A stretch of DNA of 64,000 nt from Streptomyces syringium (GTDB lineage Bacteria; Actinomycetota; Actinomycetes; Streptomycetales; Streptomycetaceae), in contig NZ_JAGIOH010000001.1 of the NCBI RefSeq assembly GCF_017876625.1, positions 5,725,501-5,789,500 of the forward strand, in the 5' to 3' direction. Below the pieces are notes generated by a model that saw only the letters and a program-made list of their open reading frames with translations, did no database searches and was not told where the DNA came from. Every line of letters begins with the position of its first letter. The first letter of the stretch is position 1. Shown in pieces: positions 16,671 to 27,493 of the stretch. Made by a program: the position numbers and the translations under genes.

Positions 16671-17933
16671 ATGCCCACTCCTGCCACCCCCGCACCACCG
16701 GCGACCCCTCCCACGCCGCCGAAGCCCACCTGGGACCCCCGTCAGCCGGTCGTCCGGCCGTTCCCCTGGCTCCGCCCCACCATCCGGATAAGGCTCACCC
16801 TGCTCTACGGCGGGATGTTCCTGATGGCCGGAGTGCTGCTGCTGACGATCATCTATCTGCTGGCCGCCAACGCGCTGAGCACCGGCAGTGAGCCGCTGAT
16901 CGAGCTGGTCAACGGCAGCCAGGTGAAGGTCACGGGCGACGCCTGCCCCGGCCTCAAGGCCCCCGGCCTCACCCCCGGCCAGGCCAACGACATCCTCAGC
17001 ACCTGCATGAGCCACCAGCGCCAAGGGGCCCTGGAAGGCCTCCTGCGCCGTTCCCTGCTCGCTCTCCTCGGTCTCGCCGTCATCGCCTTCGCCTTCGGCT
17101 ACGCCATGGCCGGCCGGGTTCTCTCGCCGCTCGGCAAGATGACCCGCACCGCCCGTCGCGTCGCGGGGACGGACCTGTCCCGGCGCATCGAACTGGGTGG
17201 GCCGGACGACGAGTTGAAGGAGCTCTCGGACACCTTCGACGAGATGCTGGACCGGCTGGAGCGGGCCTTCACCGCGCAGCAGCGGTTCGTGGCCAACGCC
17301 TCGCACGAGCTGCGCACCCCGCTGGCGATCAACCGGACGCTGCTGGAGGTCCATCTCTCCGACCCCGGCGCCTCGCCCGAGCTGCAGCAGCTCGGCAAGA
17401 CCCTGCTCGCCACCAACGAGCGCAGCGAGCAGCTCGTGGAGGGCCTGCTGCTGCTCGCCCGCAGCGACAACGAGATCGTGGACCGCAAGCCCGTGGATCT
17501 CGCCGAGGTGGCCTCCCAGGCCCTCGACCAGGCCCGTGCCGAGGCGCAGGGCAAGGGCGTGGAGCTGCGGGGGACCCGGGAGCCCGCCGTCGTGCAGGGC
17601 AACGGCGTGCTCCTGGAGCGGATCGCGCTCAACCTCGTGCAGAACGCCGTGCGCTACAACACCCCCGACGGCTGGGTCGAGGTCACCACGCGGTCCCTGC
17701 CGGGCCAGGCGCTGCTGGTCGTGGAGAACACCGGGCCGATCGTGCCGGCGTACGAGCTGGACAACATCTTCGAGCCGTTCCGGCGGCTCCGCACCGAGCG
17801 CACGGGCAGCGACAAGGGTGTGGGCCTCGGTCTGTCCATCGTGCGCTCGGTGGCCCGGGCGCACGGCGGGCGGATCACGGCCGAACCGAGAGAGGGAGGC
17901 GGGTTGATCATGAGGGTTGTCCTGCCGACCTGA
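16671..17933 (+). CDS. cutS: sensor histidine kinase CutS
   Basis: A 420-residue membrane kinase. After a Pro-rich cytoplasmic head, transmembrane helices lie at about 42-66 and 125-147, framing a short extracellular sensor domain with two cysteines (C92 and C112). HAMP is at about 148-200, the phospho-acceptor is H212 in NASHELRTPL, and the HATPase N box is NLVQNAVRYN, with G boxes at GVGLGLSIV. The cysteine pair fits a redox or disulfide sensing role, as proposed for CutS. It is coupled to cutR. Confidence 0.93.
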   Translation: MPTPATPAPPATPPTPPKPTWDPRQPVVRPFPWLRPTIRIRLTLLYGGMFLMAGVLLLTIIYLLAANALSTGSEPLIELVNGSQVKVTGDACPGLKAPGLTPGQANDILSTCMSHQRQGALEGLLRRSLLALLGLAVIAFAFGYAMAGRVLSPLGKMTRTARRVAGTDLSRRIELGGPDDELKELSDTFDEMLDRLERAFTAQQRFVANASHELRTPLAINRTLLEVHLSDPGASPELQQLGKTLLATNERSEQLVEGLLLLARSDNEIVDRKPVDLAEVASQALDQARAEAQGKGVELRGTREPAVVQGNGVLLERIALNLVQNAVRYNTPDGWVEVTTRSLPGQALLVVENTGPIVPAYELDNIFEPFRRLRTERTGSDKGVGLGLSIVRSVARAHGGRITAEPREGGGLIMRVVLPT

Positions 17934-18330
17934 GAACTCTGCGAGAATAGGGCGGCCGAAGGTTCGCTTTGGGCGGAATTTTCACGTTCCGGCCATCGCT
18001 GTGGGCATGTGTGATCGATCACATGCGCAAACTTCCGGCCATCTACTCTCCGTGATCGATCAGACTGCCGGAACGCCGGAAAAATGGGGGTTTCCGGGGG
18101 TCCTGATCACGGGAAGTACAGGTGATGGCGCATCCGCATGCGTCGTCCGGACCGTGTACGGTCCCGTTCGCCATCCATCCCCATCACCTCTTCAGGTGTG
18201 CGGTTGGGTGTCGATTGAGTAACAGACCTTGATGTGAGGCAAAATCTCCGCCTCAGGTCGGGCACAAGTCCGGCCTCTCACGCGTTACGTGCGCTGGAGA
18301 CACCGCAGACACCCAGAGGGGGAGAGCGAC
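17934..18330. promoter_or_regulatory. intergenic region with paired GTGATCGATCA motifs
   Basis: In these 397 bp upstream of the DUF4193 gene there is a perfect 14-bp palindrome TGTGATCGATCACA at 18010-18023, and a second GTGATCGATCA copy at 18052-18062. The centres are 41 bp apart, close to four helical turns. The spacing within each palindrome does not fit the Crp consensus. A small hairpin (TGAGGC/GCCTCA) lies near 18236-18256. Confidence 0.5.
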
Positions 18331-18627
18331 ATGGCAACGGACTACGACACCCCACGCAAGACCGACGATGACGTCAACGAGGACAGCATCGAGGAACTCA
18401 AGTCCCGGCGGAACGACAAGTCCGCGTCGACGGTCGACGTCGACGAGTTCGAGTCCGCCGAGGGCATGGAACTGCCCGGCGCGGACCTTTCCAATGAGGA
18501 ACTGTCCGTCCGGGTCCTGCCCCGGCAGGCCGACGAGTTCACGTGCATGAGCTGCTTCCTCGTGCACCACCGCAGTCAGCTGGCCCGCGAGAAGGACGGC
18601 CAGCCGATCTGCCGCGACTGCGACTGA
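18331..18627 (+). CDS. DUF4193 zinc-ribbon-like protein
   Basis: A 98-residue acidic protein with two CxxC pairs (FTCMSCF near residue 71 and PICRDC at the end). This is the DUF4193 pattern seen throughout Actinobacteria and suggests a structural zinc site. Its role is unknown. The ATG at 18331 follows a strong GGGGGAG site. It is the first of two genes; the next starts 14 bases after its stop. Confidence 0.85.
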   Translation: MATDYDTPRKTDDDVNEDSIEELKSRRNDKSASTVDVDEFESAEGMELPGADLSNEELSVRVLPRQADEFTCMSCFLVHHRSQLAREKDGQPICRDCD

Positions 18628-18641
18628 GGATCGGGTCTGCC

Positions 18642-19490
18642 ATGGCAGGCTCGACCCCGTTCCGGAGGCGACGCTCCCGGCAGCCCGGACTGACCAACGG
18701 GCCGGCCGAGGGCGTCGCGCGGCAGGACGCGGCCGCATCGGATGAGTCCGGTGCAGCCGGTGCGGCGGCCGACGCGAGCGTGGAGCGGGGCCGCACGGCC
18801 TCGCTCGCGGCCGCGGTCGGCCGTGGGGCCAAGAAGGGCGGCCGGGGGGCGAGGGCGGGACTGACCGCCGTCGCCGAACGGATCATCGCGAACGCCCCGC
18901 GCATCCCGGTGCGCGACCTCGCGACCTTGCGCGAGCAGTTCCCGGGCCTCGGCCCGGAGCAGCTCGCCGACAAGCTGGTGGCCGGTGCCGCGAACGGCAC
19001 GTCCACCGTGGGCGCCGGCGTCGGCGCGGCGGCGATGCTGCCGGTGCCGCCCGCCATGCCCGCCGAGCTGGCGACCGAGATCGTCGGCGTCGCCGCCGTG
19101 GAGTTCAAGCTCATCGCCGAGCTCCACGAGGTCTACGGCCTGCGTGCCCCGGGCACCGTGCGCCAGCGGGCGACGGCCTATCTGGCCGCCTGGGCCGAGG
19201 AGCGCGGCATCGACGTGACCTCACCCACGACCCTCAACGCCGCCCTCGGCGGCCAGCTGCGGCGCGAGCTGCGCCAGCAGGTCCTCAAGCGCACGTTCCG
19301 CAATCTGCCGAACCTCACGCCCTTCATGATCGGCGCTGCCGTCGGCGCGGCGATGAACCGGCGTGACACCAAGAAGCTCGCCCAGAAGGTCCGCAAGGAC
19401 CTGCGGACCAAGCAGGTGCCCTGGGACGCGCTGCCCGACGCCGGACGGGCCGGCCTGCCGCCTGCCCAGGAGCATCCCGGGGCGGGTTGA
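18642..19490 (+). CDS. conserved hypothetical protein, possibly EcsC-like
   Basis: A 282-residue protein. The first 75 residues are charged and low complexity. The rest has a weakly hydrophobic Ala/Gly-rich region (AAAMLPVPPAMPAELATEI, about 128-146), an LHEVYG segment, and a C-terminal PFMIGAAVGAAMNRRDTKKL that resembles the end of EcsC-family proteins. I hold that family call loosely. It has no clear transmembrane helices. It is probably co-transcribed with the DUF4193 gene, with GAGGATCGGG ahead of the ATG. Confidence 0.6.
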   Translation: MAGSTPFRRRRSRQPGLTNGPAEGVARQDAAASDESGAAGAAADASVERGRTASLAAAVGRGAKKGGRGARAGLTAVAERIIANAPRIPVRDLATLREQFPGLGPEQLADKLVAGAANGTSTVGAGVGAAAMLPVPPAMPAELATEIVGVAAVEFKLIAELHEVYGLRAPGTVRQRATAYLAAWAEERGIDVTSPTTLNAALGGQLRRELRQQVLKRTFRNLPNLTPFMIGAAVGAAMNRRDTKKLAQKVRKDLRTKQVPWDALPDAGRAGLPPAQEHPGAG

Positions 19491-19587
19491 CCCTCCCGGG
19501 CCGTCGAGCCGTCCTTCGTCCGTCAGTCGGGCCCCTGGGGCCCTTCCGGGGCGGTCGTGGAACCGTCCCGGCGGCCCGGCGGGGCCC

Positions 19588-20031
19588 TCAGGCCCGTACG
19601 GCGGTGAGGGCGGCGGCCAGGCGCTCGGGGGAGCGGGTGGAGAGATAGACGTACGGGGTGGGGTCGGCCGGGTCGACGACCTCGATCCGCACCGCGGTGC
19701 GGACGTAACCGCGCAGCAGCATGAAGGCGCGGGTGTCGGCCTTGTGGGTCCGCCAGGCGCGGGCCTCCTCCGCGTCCAGCACCTCCGGCACCCCCAGTGC
19801 CTCGAGGGGGATCCGGGCGTCGCCCGCGATCAGCGCGCCGCCGACCACCCGGATCCGCGCGGACCCGTAGGAGCTGACCGCGACGGCGGCCAGCGCGCCG
19901 CCGCCGACCAGGCCGCACAGCAGCGGCAGCTTGCCCAGCGGCAGCAGGATCAGCGCCATGGCGATCCCGACGAGAACCGCGATGAACCACCAGGAACGGG
20001 GCGCGGTCAGGCGTTCTTCGTAAGGCTGCAT
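19588..20031 (-). CDS. DUF3093 membrane protein
   Basis: A 147-residue protein with an N-terminal helical hairpin (about 14-58) and a cytoplasmic PH-like beta domain (GGALIAGDARIPLEALG onward). This is the layout of the actinobacterial DUF3093 family. Its function is not known. In Streptomyces it is commonly placed near dut, as here; it is transcribed away from the thioesterase-dut operon. Confidence 0.8.
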   Translation of the reverse strand: MQPYEERLTAPRSWWFIAVLVGIAMALILLPLGKLPLLCGLVGGGALAAVAVSSYGSARIRVVGGALIAGDARIPLEALGVPEVLDAEEARAWRTHKADTRAFMLLRGYVRTAVRIEVVDPADPTPYVYLSTRSPERLAAALTAVRA

Positions 20032-20090
20032 AAGCCCAAGCTTGGCACGGCCGGGACCGGGTGCCCCCGGCGCGGGTAAGGTCAGCCCCT

Positions 20091-20675
20091 GTGAGTGGAA
20101 GAACGACAGCGCTGACGCCCCCGGACGACGCCGGGCCGCCGGTGCGGCATCCCGATGCCCCCGCGCCCGGAGAGGTCATCGGGTCGCACTACGAGTACTG
20201 CTTCGGCTGCGGCCCCGCGGTGCCGCACGGCCTGCACCTCGAGACGCGGGCCGGCGAGGGCGTGCGGGTCACGGCCGAGTTCCGGGTCAAGGAGGCCCAC
20301 CAGGGCGCGCCCGGTCTCGCGCACGGCGGTGTGCTGGCCACGGCGCTGGACGAGACGCTGGGCGGACTGGGCTGGCTGCTGCGGGTGATCGCGGTGACCG
20401 GCCGACTGGAGACGGACTTCGTCCGTCCCGTCCCCGTGGACACCGTGCTGTATCTGGACGCCGAGGTGCTCGCGGTGCACGGTCGCAAGATCTACTGCAC
20501 GGCCACCGGCCGGATCGGCGGCCCCGAGGGGCCCGTCGCGGTCCGCGCGGACGCGATGTTCGTCGAGGTCAAGATCGACCACTTCATCGAGAACGGCCGC
20601 CCGGCCGAGATCAAGGCCGCTCTGGCCGACCCCGACCAGGTGAAGGTCGCGCGAGCTTTCGAGGTGAACCCGTGA
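20091..20675 (+). CDS. PaaI-family (hotdog fold) thioesterase
   Basis: A 194-residue single hotdog-fold thioesterase. The core motif is PGLAHGGVLATALDETLGG (about 75-93), which holds the HGG turn and the catalytic Asp/Glu helix. A CFGCG pair precedes the fold (about 40-44). It should hydrolyse acyl-CoA thioesters; the substrate is unknown. The GTG at 20091 has AAGG nine bases upstream, whereas the in-frame GTG at 20061 has no such site. Its stop overlaps the dut ATG by one base. Confidence 0.8.
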   Translation: MSGRTTALTPPDDAGPPVRHPDAPAPGEVIGSHYEYCFGCGPAVPHGLHLETRAGEGVRVTAEFRVKEAHQGAPGLAHGGVLATALDETLGGLGWLLRVIAVTGRLETDFVRPVPVDTVLYLDAEVLAVHGRKIYCTATGRIGGPEGPVAVRADAMFVEVKIDHFIENGRPAEIKAALADPDQVKVARAFEVNP

Positions 20676-21172
20676 TGCGCAGTCCCCTTGACGTGTTGAT
20701 CCGCCGAGTGGATCCGGAGGTGCCGATTCCCGCGTACGGCCACCCCGGCGACGCCGGCTGTGACCTCGTCACCACCGAGGCCGCGGTGCTGGCCCCCGGC
20801 GAGCGGATGACGCTCCCGACCGGGGTTTCCATCGCACTGCCGGACGGGTACGCCGCCTTCGTGCACCCGCGTTCGGGGCTCGCTGCCCGGTGCGGGGTCT
20901 CCATGGTCAATGCCCCGGGGACCATCGATGCCGGGTACCGTGGAGAGATCAAGGTGATTGTGGTCAATCTGGACCCGCGCGAGAGCGTGCGGTTCGAGCG
21001 GTTCGACCGCATCGCCCAATTGGTTGTCCAGCAGGTCGAGAAGGTCCGCTTCCACGAGGTGGCGGAGCTTCCCGGCTCGGCGCGGGCCGAAGGGGGCTTC
21101 GGGTCCACCGGTGGCCACGCTGCCGTGGGGAATGGATTCGCTTCGGTCGCCCGCGACCGGGAAGGACAGTGA
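20675..21172 (+). CDS. dut: deoxyuridine 5'-triphosphate nucleotidohydrolase
   Basis: A 165-residue dUTPase, hydrolysing dUTP to dUMP. All five motifs are present: HPGDAGCDL, PRSGLAARCG, GTIDAGYRGEIKV (with the catalytic Asp), RIAQLVV and the C-terminal arm RAEGGFGSTGGH. Motif 1 has Cys where Ala or Tyr is usual. After the arm there is a 20-residue extension of unknown use. The ATG is coupled to the thioesterase stop (GTGATG); a GTG one codon earlier is an alternative. Confidence 0.95.
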   Translation: MRSPLDVLIRRVDPEVPIPAYGHPGDAGCDLVTTEAAVLAPGERMTLPTGVSIALPDGYAAFVHPRSGLAARCGVSMVNAPGTIDAGYRGEIKVIVVNLDPRESVRFERFDRIAQLVVQQVEKVRFHEVAELPGSARAEGGFGSTGGHAAVGNGFASVARDREGQ

Positions 21173-21173
21173 C

Positions 21174-21953
21174 GTGTTCGGTCGTCGCCGCAAGCAGAGC
21201 GAGGACGCCGTCGATCAGGTCGACGGTGTGACCTCCGAGGAGTCGGCTGAGGACTCCCTCGCCGACGAGTCCGCACAGGACACCGCGGCCGAGACCCGGG
21301 TCCGGCTGGAGCCGGAGCCGCGCCCCGACGGGCCGTGGGACATCGCGGAGGTCCGGGAGCCCGGCGAGGGCCGGGTGGACCTGGGCGGACTGTTCGTGCC
21401 CGGGGTCGAGGGCATGGAGCTGCGGGTCGAGGTCGCCGGTGACGCGATCGTTGCCGCGACCGTGGTGCTGCGCGACAGCGCCGTGCAGCTGCAGGCCTTC
21501 GCCGCCCCCAAGCGCGAGGGCATCTGGCACGAGGTACGGGACGAGATCGCGAGCGGCATCACCCAGCAGGGCGGCGTCGTGGACGAGGTCCAGGGGCCGC
21601 TCGGCTGGGAGCTGCGGGCCCAGGTGCCGGTGACGCTGCCGGACGGGACCAACGGCGTACAGCTGGTGCGTTTCGTCGGCTGTGACGGACCGCGCTGGTT
21701 CCTGCGGGGCGTGATCTCCGGCCAGGGCGCGGTGCAGCCGCAGACCGCCGGGCTGCTGGAGCAGATCTTCCTGGACACCGTCGTCGTCCGCGGGGACTCC
21801 CCGATGGCGCCCCGCGATCCCATCGTGCTGAATCTGCCGGACGACGCGCAGATGGTGGCCGAGGGTCTGCAGCAGGAGGAGCCCGAGAGCTCGCGCTTCG
21901 CGGGCGGCGTGGACCGCCTCCAGCGTGGCCCGGAAATCTCCGAGATCCGCTGA
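21174..21953 (+). CDS. DUF3710 family protein
   Basis: A 259-residue acidic protein of the actinobacterial DUF3710 family, which commonly follows dut. The basic N-terminus (FGRRRKQ) and long acidic linker precede a globular domain from about residue 50 (DGPWDIAEV) that ends with GDSPMAPRDPIVLNLP. It has no membrane segment and no known activity. The GTG starts one base after the dut stop, with GAAGGA upstream. A strong terminator follows. Confidence 0.85.
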   Translation: MFGRRRKQSEDAVDQVDGVTSEESAEDSLADESAQDTAAETRVRLEPEPRPDGPWDIAEVREPGEGRVDLGGLFVPGVEGMELRVEVAGDAIVAATVVLRDSAVQLQAFAAPKREGIWHEVRDEIASGITQQGGVVDEVQGPLGWELRAQVPVTLPDGTNGVQLVRFVGCDGPRWFLRGVISGQGAVQPQTAGLLEQIFLDTVVVRGDSPMAPRDPIVLNLPDDAQMVAEGLQQEEPESSRFAGGVDRLQRGPEISEIR

Positions 21954-21988
21954 GAAAACGCTCGTCAAGCGGCTGGATCCAGCCGTTC

Positions 21989-22027
21989 CGCTGGGCCGCG
22001 ACCCCTTTCCGGGGTTGCGGCCCAGCG
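21989..22027 (+). terminator. hairpin terminator after the dut operon
   Basis: A 17-bp stem with a single G-T mismatch (21989-22005 with 22011-22027) around a five-base loop. A separate 14-bp palindrome with a BamHI core (GGCTGGATCCAGCC, 21971-21984) lies just before it. Confidence 0.8.
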
Positions 22028-22176
22028 TCGTTTTCGCAGGTCCACGCGGCGCGCGTATGAATCTCGTCAAGGGCGCGCTAATGGCCGTAAGGGAGGCGTC
22101 AACGGACCGTTCGCGAGTCGATCGGAGAGGTTTCCTTCAGGGGTCCGTTCATATCCGAACCCTCTAGGAGCACACG

Positions 22177-22260
22177 ATGGCCGACGTGGCCTTCGTCGTC
22201 ACCACGATCGCGGTCTTCGCGCTGGTGGCTCTCGTCGCCAAGGGGGTGACGAAGCTGTGA
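22177..22260 (+). CDS. 27-residue single-helix membrane micropeptide at the head of kdp
   Basis: The sequence MADVAFVVTTIAVFALVALV plus a basic tail (AKGVTKL) is one transmembrane helix with an outside N-terminus predicted from the charges. A strong TAGGAG ribosome-binding site lies seven bases upstream. Its stop overlaps the kdpF GTG (22257-22260), so it is translationally coupled to the kdp operon. It resembles KdpF in size and shape but kdpF is the next gene, so it may be a second small subunit or a leader peptide. Confidence 0.75.
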   Translation: MADVAFVVTTIAVFALVALVAKGVTKL

Positions 22261-22346
22261 CCATCGAGAACGTCGTCGGTCTGGTCGTGGCCGTCGCCCT
22301 GCTGGGCTACCTGATCCTCGCCCTCGTTTTCCCGGAGAGGTTCTGA
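22257..22346 (+). CDS. kdpF: K+-transporting ATPase subunit KdpF
   Basis: A 29-residue peptide, a single helix ending in LALVFPERF, which is the typical actinobacterial KdpF ending. KdpF stabilises the KdpFABC complex in the membrane. The GTG start overlaps the stop of the preceding micropeptide (GTGA) and its own stop lies two bases before kdpA. Confidence 0.9.
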   Translation: MTIENVVGLVVAVALLGYLILALVFPERF

Positions 22347-22348
22347 CC

Positions 22349-24066
22349 GTGCCTATTGCTGCTACCGCAGCGGGCGATATGAGCCCCGTTCTCTCCGGAG
22401 TCCTCCAGCTCACCGCCCTCGTCGCGGCGCTGGCACTGGTCTATCGCCCGCTGGGCGATTACATGGCCCGTGTCTACAGCTCCGAGAAGCATCTGCGCGT
22501 CGAAAAGTGGATCTACCGCTCGATCGGCGCCGACCCGCACGCCGAAATGCGCTGGCCCGCCTATCTCCGCGGCGTCCTGGCCTTTTCCTTCGTCGGTGTG
22601 CTCTTCCTTTATCTGCTCCAGCGGATCCAGGGCGTCCTGCCGGACTCGGTCTCGCTCGGCTTCACCGCCATCAGCCCGGACCAGGCCTTCAACACCGCCG
22701 CCTCGTTCGTCGCCAACACCAACTGGCAGTCGTACTCGGGCGAGCAGGCCATGGGCCACGCCGTGCAGACGCTGGGCCTGGCGGTGCAGAACTTCGTCTC
22801 CGCGGCCGTCGGTATCGCCGTCGCCGTCGCGCTCGTCCGGGGCTTCGCCCGCTCCCGCACCGGCGAGCTGGGCAACTTCTGGGCCGACCTGGTGCGCGGC
22901 ACCGTCCGCATCCTGATCCCGATCTCCGTGATCGGCGCGCTGGTGCTCGTCGCCTGCGGCGCGATCCAGAACTTCGCGGGCATCCACGGGATCGGTCAGC
23001 TGACCGGCGGCAGCCAGCAGGTCAACGGCGGAGCCGTGGCCTCGCAGGAGGTCATCAAGGAGCTGGGCACCAACGGCGGCGGCTACTTCAACGCCAACTC
23101 CTCCCACCCCTTCGAGAACCCGAACGCCTTCACCAACCTCTTCGAGATCTTCCTGATCCTGGTCATCCCGTTCGCCCTGACCCGGACCTTCGGCAGGCTC
23201 GTCGGCAACGTGAAGCAGGGCTACGCGATCCTCGCCACGATGGGGGTCATCTGGCTGGGCTTCACCGCCCTGATGATGTGGACCGAGTTCGCGGGCCACG
23301 GCGCCGCGCTCGAAGCGGCCGGCGGCGCGATGGAGGGCAAGGAGCAGCGCTTCGGCATCGGCGCCTCCGCCATCTTCGGGGTCGCCACCACCCTGACCTC
23401 GACGGGTGCGGTGGACTCCTTCCACTCCTCCTTCACCGGCTTCGGCGGCGGCATCACGCTGCTCGGCATGATGCTCGGCGAGATCGCGCCCGGCGGCGTC
23501 GGCTCCGGCCTCTACGGCATGCTCGTCATGGCGATCATCGCGGTGTTCATCGCCGGCCTGATGGTCGGCCGTACGCCCGAGTACCTCGGCAAGAAGATCG
23601 GCACCCGCGAGATCAAGCTCGCCGCGTGCTACATCCTCATCACCCCGACGCTGGTGCTCGGCTTCACCGCCCTGTCCATGGCGCTGTCCGAGCCGCCGGA
23701 GTCCATGCTCAACACCGCGGCCAACTCGGTGGACGGCAGCGGGGCGCACGGCTTCTCCGAGGTCCTCTACGCCTTCACCTCCGGCGCCAACAACAACGGC
23801 TCCGCCTTCGGCGGCCTCAACGCCAACACACCCTGGTACAACACCACGATCGGCCTCGCCATGCTGCTCGGCCGCTTCCTTCCGATGGTGTTCGTCCTGG
23901 CGCTCGCGGGCTCGCTCGCCGAGCAGAAGCCGGTGCCCGAGACCGCGGGCACCCTGCGCACCGAGAAGCCCCTCTTCGCCGGGCTGCTCGTCGGCGCGAT
24001 CCTCATCATCACCGGCTTGACCTACTTCCCGGCACTGGCCCTTGGCCCGATGGCGGAGGGACTCTC

Positions 24067-24070
<4 letters not shown>
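22349..24070 (+). CDS. kdpA: K+-transporting ATPase subunit A
   Basis: A 573-residue polytopic protein that forms the potassium-selective channel of the KdpFABC pump. The family selectivity-filter segments are visible, including TNGGGYFNANSSHPFENPN (about 238) and GANNNGSAFGGL (about 480). A GGAGAGG site precedes the GTG start at 22349. Its stop overlaps the kdpB start (ATGA). Confidence 0.96.
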
Positions 24071-26184
<2,114 letters not shown>

Positions 26185-26188
26185 CGTC

Positions 26189-26836
26189 ATGAACAACTCC
26201 GTAAGCAGTACGTTCCGCGTGATGGGGGCGGGGCTGCGGGCCCTGCTCGTCCTCACGCTGGTCTGCGGCGTGATCTACCCGCTGGTCGTCACCGGTGTGG
26301 CCCAGGCCGTCTTCCACGACAAGGCCAACGGCTCCGAGGTGACGGTGGACGGCAGGTCCGTCGGCTCCGAGCGGCTCGGCCAGCGCTACGACCTCGACAA
26401 GAAGGACAAGGACGGAAACCCGCTGCCCGACCCGAAGTTCTTCCAGCCGCGCGCCTCGGCGGCCGGCGCCAACACCGAGAACACCCAGTACAAGATCCTG
26501 GTGTCCGGTGCCTCCAACCTCGCCGCCGACAGCAAGGTCCTGCTGACCGGCGTCGAGCAGCGCCGCGCGGACGTCGCCGCCTTCAACGGCGTCTCCCCGT
26601 CGTCGGTCCCCGTGGACGCCCTCACCGCCTCCGCCTCCGGCCTAGACCCGGACATCTCCCCGGAGTACGCCCGCCTCCAGGCCGAGCGCGTCGCCAAGGC
26701 CAACGGCCTGTCGGCGGCCGCGGTCCGCAAGCTCGTGGAGGACCACACGGACGGCCGGATCCTGGGCTTCATGGGCAACGAGCGCGTCAACGTACTCAAG
26801 CTCAACATCGCCCTGCGGAAGCTCGCCGCCTCGTAG
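26189..26836 (+). CDS. kdpC: K+-transporting ATPase subunit C
   Basis: A 215-residue subunit with one N-terminal transmembrane helix (about 15-38) and an extracytoplasmic domain. Signature segments are SASGLDPDISPEYA (about 147) and the end FMGNERVNVLKLNIAL. KdpC is an essential assembly and affinity subunit. A strong terminator follows. No kdpD or kdpE follows here; they lie at 45.6-49.0 kb. Confidence 0.95.
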   Translation: MNNSVSSTFRVMGAGLRALLVLTLVCGVIYPLVVTGVAQAVFHDKANGSEVTVDGRSVGSERLGQRYDLDKKDKDGNPLPDPKFFQPRASAAGANTENTQYKILVSGASNLAADSKVLLTGVEQRRADVAAFNGVSPSSVPVDALTASASGLDPDISPEYARLQAERVAKANGLSAAAVRKLVEDHTDGRILGFMGNERVNVLKLNIALRKLAAS

Positions 26837-26857
26837 GACGGCGGGAAAGATCTCGGT

Positions 26858-26904
26858 GCCCGGCTCCTCGTCACGCAGAGCGATCTGCTGACGGGGAGCC
26901 GGGC
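26858..26904 (+). terminator. terminator of the kdpFABC operon
   Basis: 16-bp arms with one mismatch (26858-26873 and 26889-26904), followed by a T-rich stretch. It lies between convergent kdpC and arsC, so it may serve both. Confidence 0.8.
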
Positions 26905-26977
26905 GTTGTTGTGTCCTTTCGGGTCGTGGCCGATCGCGACGACCATGCCCGTCGCGGTGAGCTGGGGGTCTCGCCGG

Positions 26978-27493
26978 TCACGGCGTCTTCCCCGGGGCGA
27001 TCTCGGCGATCAGGCCCTCGATCAGGACCTTGATCCGGTCACGGATCGGGCGGACGGCCTCCACGCCCTGACCGGCCGGGTCCTCGAGCTTCCAGTCCAG
27101 GTACCTCTTGCCGGCGAAGACCGGGCAGACGTCACCGCAGCCCATGGTGATGCACACATCCGATGCCTGGACGGCGTCGACGGTGAGGATCTTGGGGGTC
27201 TGGGAGGTGATGTCGATGCCGACCTCGCGCATGGCCTCGACGACGGCGGGGTTGACGCTGTCGGCCGGGGCGGACCCCGCGGAGCGGACCTCGACGCGGT
27301 CGCCCGCCAGATGGGTCAGCCAGGCGGCGGCCATCTGGGAGCGGCCGGCGTTGTGAACACAGACGAAGAGAACGGAGGGCTTCTCGGACAGTCGGGTAGG
27401 ACCGGCCGGTTGCCCGGACCGGTCCCCCCTCAGAACCGGACGTGCGCCTCTCGACGCATCCGGCTCAAGCGGGCCATCGGCGTGCTCAGTCAT
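26978..27493 (-). CDS. arsC: arsenate reductase (LMW-phosphatase type), split by a group II intron
   Basis: The enzyme body (136 residues from SEKPSVLF) has the catalytic P-loop CVHNAGRS of low-molecular-weight phosphatase-type arsenate reductases and the downstream cysteine pair in MGCGDVCPVF used in disulfide relay. It reduces As(V) to As(III) for export by Acr3. The start codon is interrupted: its A is at 29908 and TG at 27390-27389, on either side of the intron. Splicing restores a 137-codon gene. The coordinates given are the open frame in the unspliced DNA. It begins at an ATG inside the intron that overlaps the RT stop and would add 35 residues encoded by intron domains V-VI. Confidence 0.88.
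   Translation of the reverse strand: MTEHADGPLEPDASRGARPVLRGDRSGQPAGPTRLSEKPSVLFVCVHNAGRSQMAAAWLTHLAGDRVEVRSAGSAPADSVNPAVVEAMREVGIDITSQTPKILTVDAVQASDVCITMGCGDVCPVFAGKRYLDWKLEDPAGQGVEAVRPIRDRIKVLIEGLIAEIAPGKTP
27433..27466 (-). ncRNA. group II intron domain V
   Basis: A 34-nt hairpin starting GAGCCGGATGCG and ending CGTCCGGTTC, with the AGC catalytic triad at positions 2-4. This is the most conserved piece of the ribozyme. Confidence 0.88.

Noticed and set aside
18010..18023. Possible Crp site
   Set aside because: TGTGATCGATCACA has a four-base centre; the enteric consensus needs six, and the Streptomyces motif has a different spacing.
22507..24066. A plus-strand frame open through kdpA in another phase and running into kdpB
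   Set aside because: Its upstream half is Arg/Pro-rich nonsense over a clear kdpA; only the part from 24067 is real.
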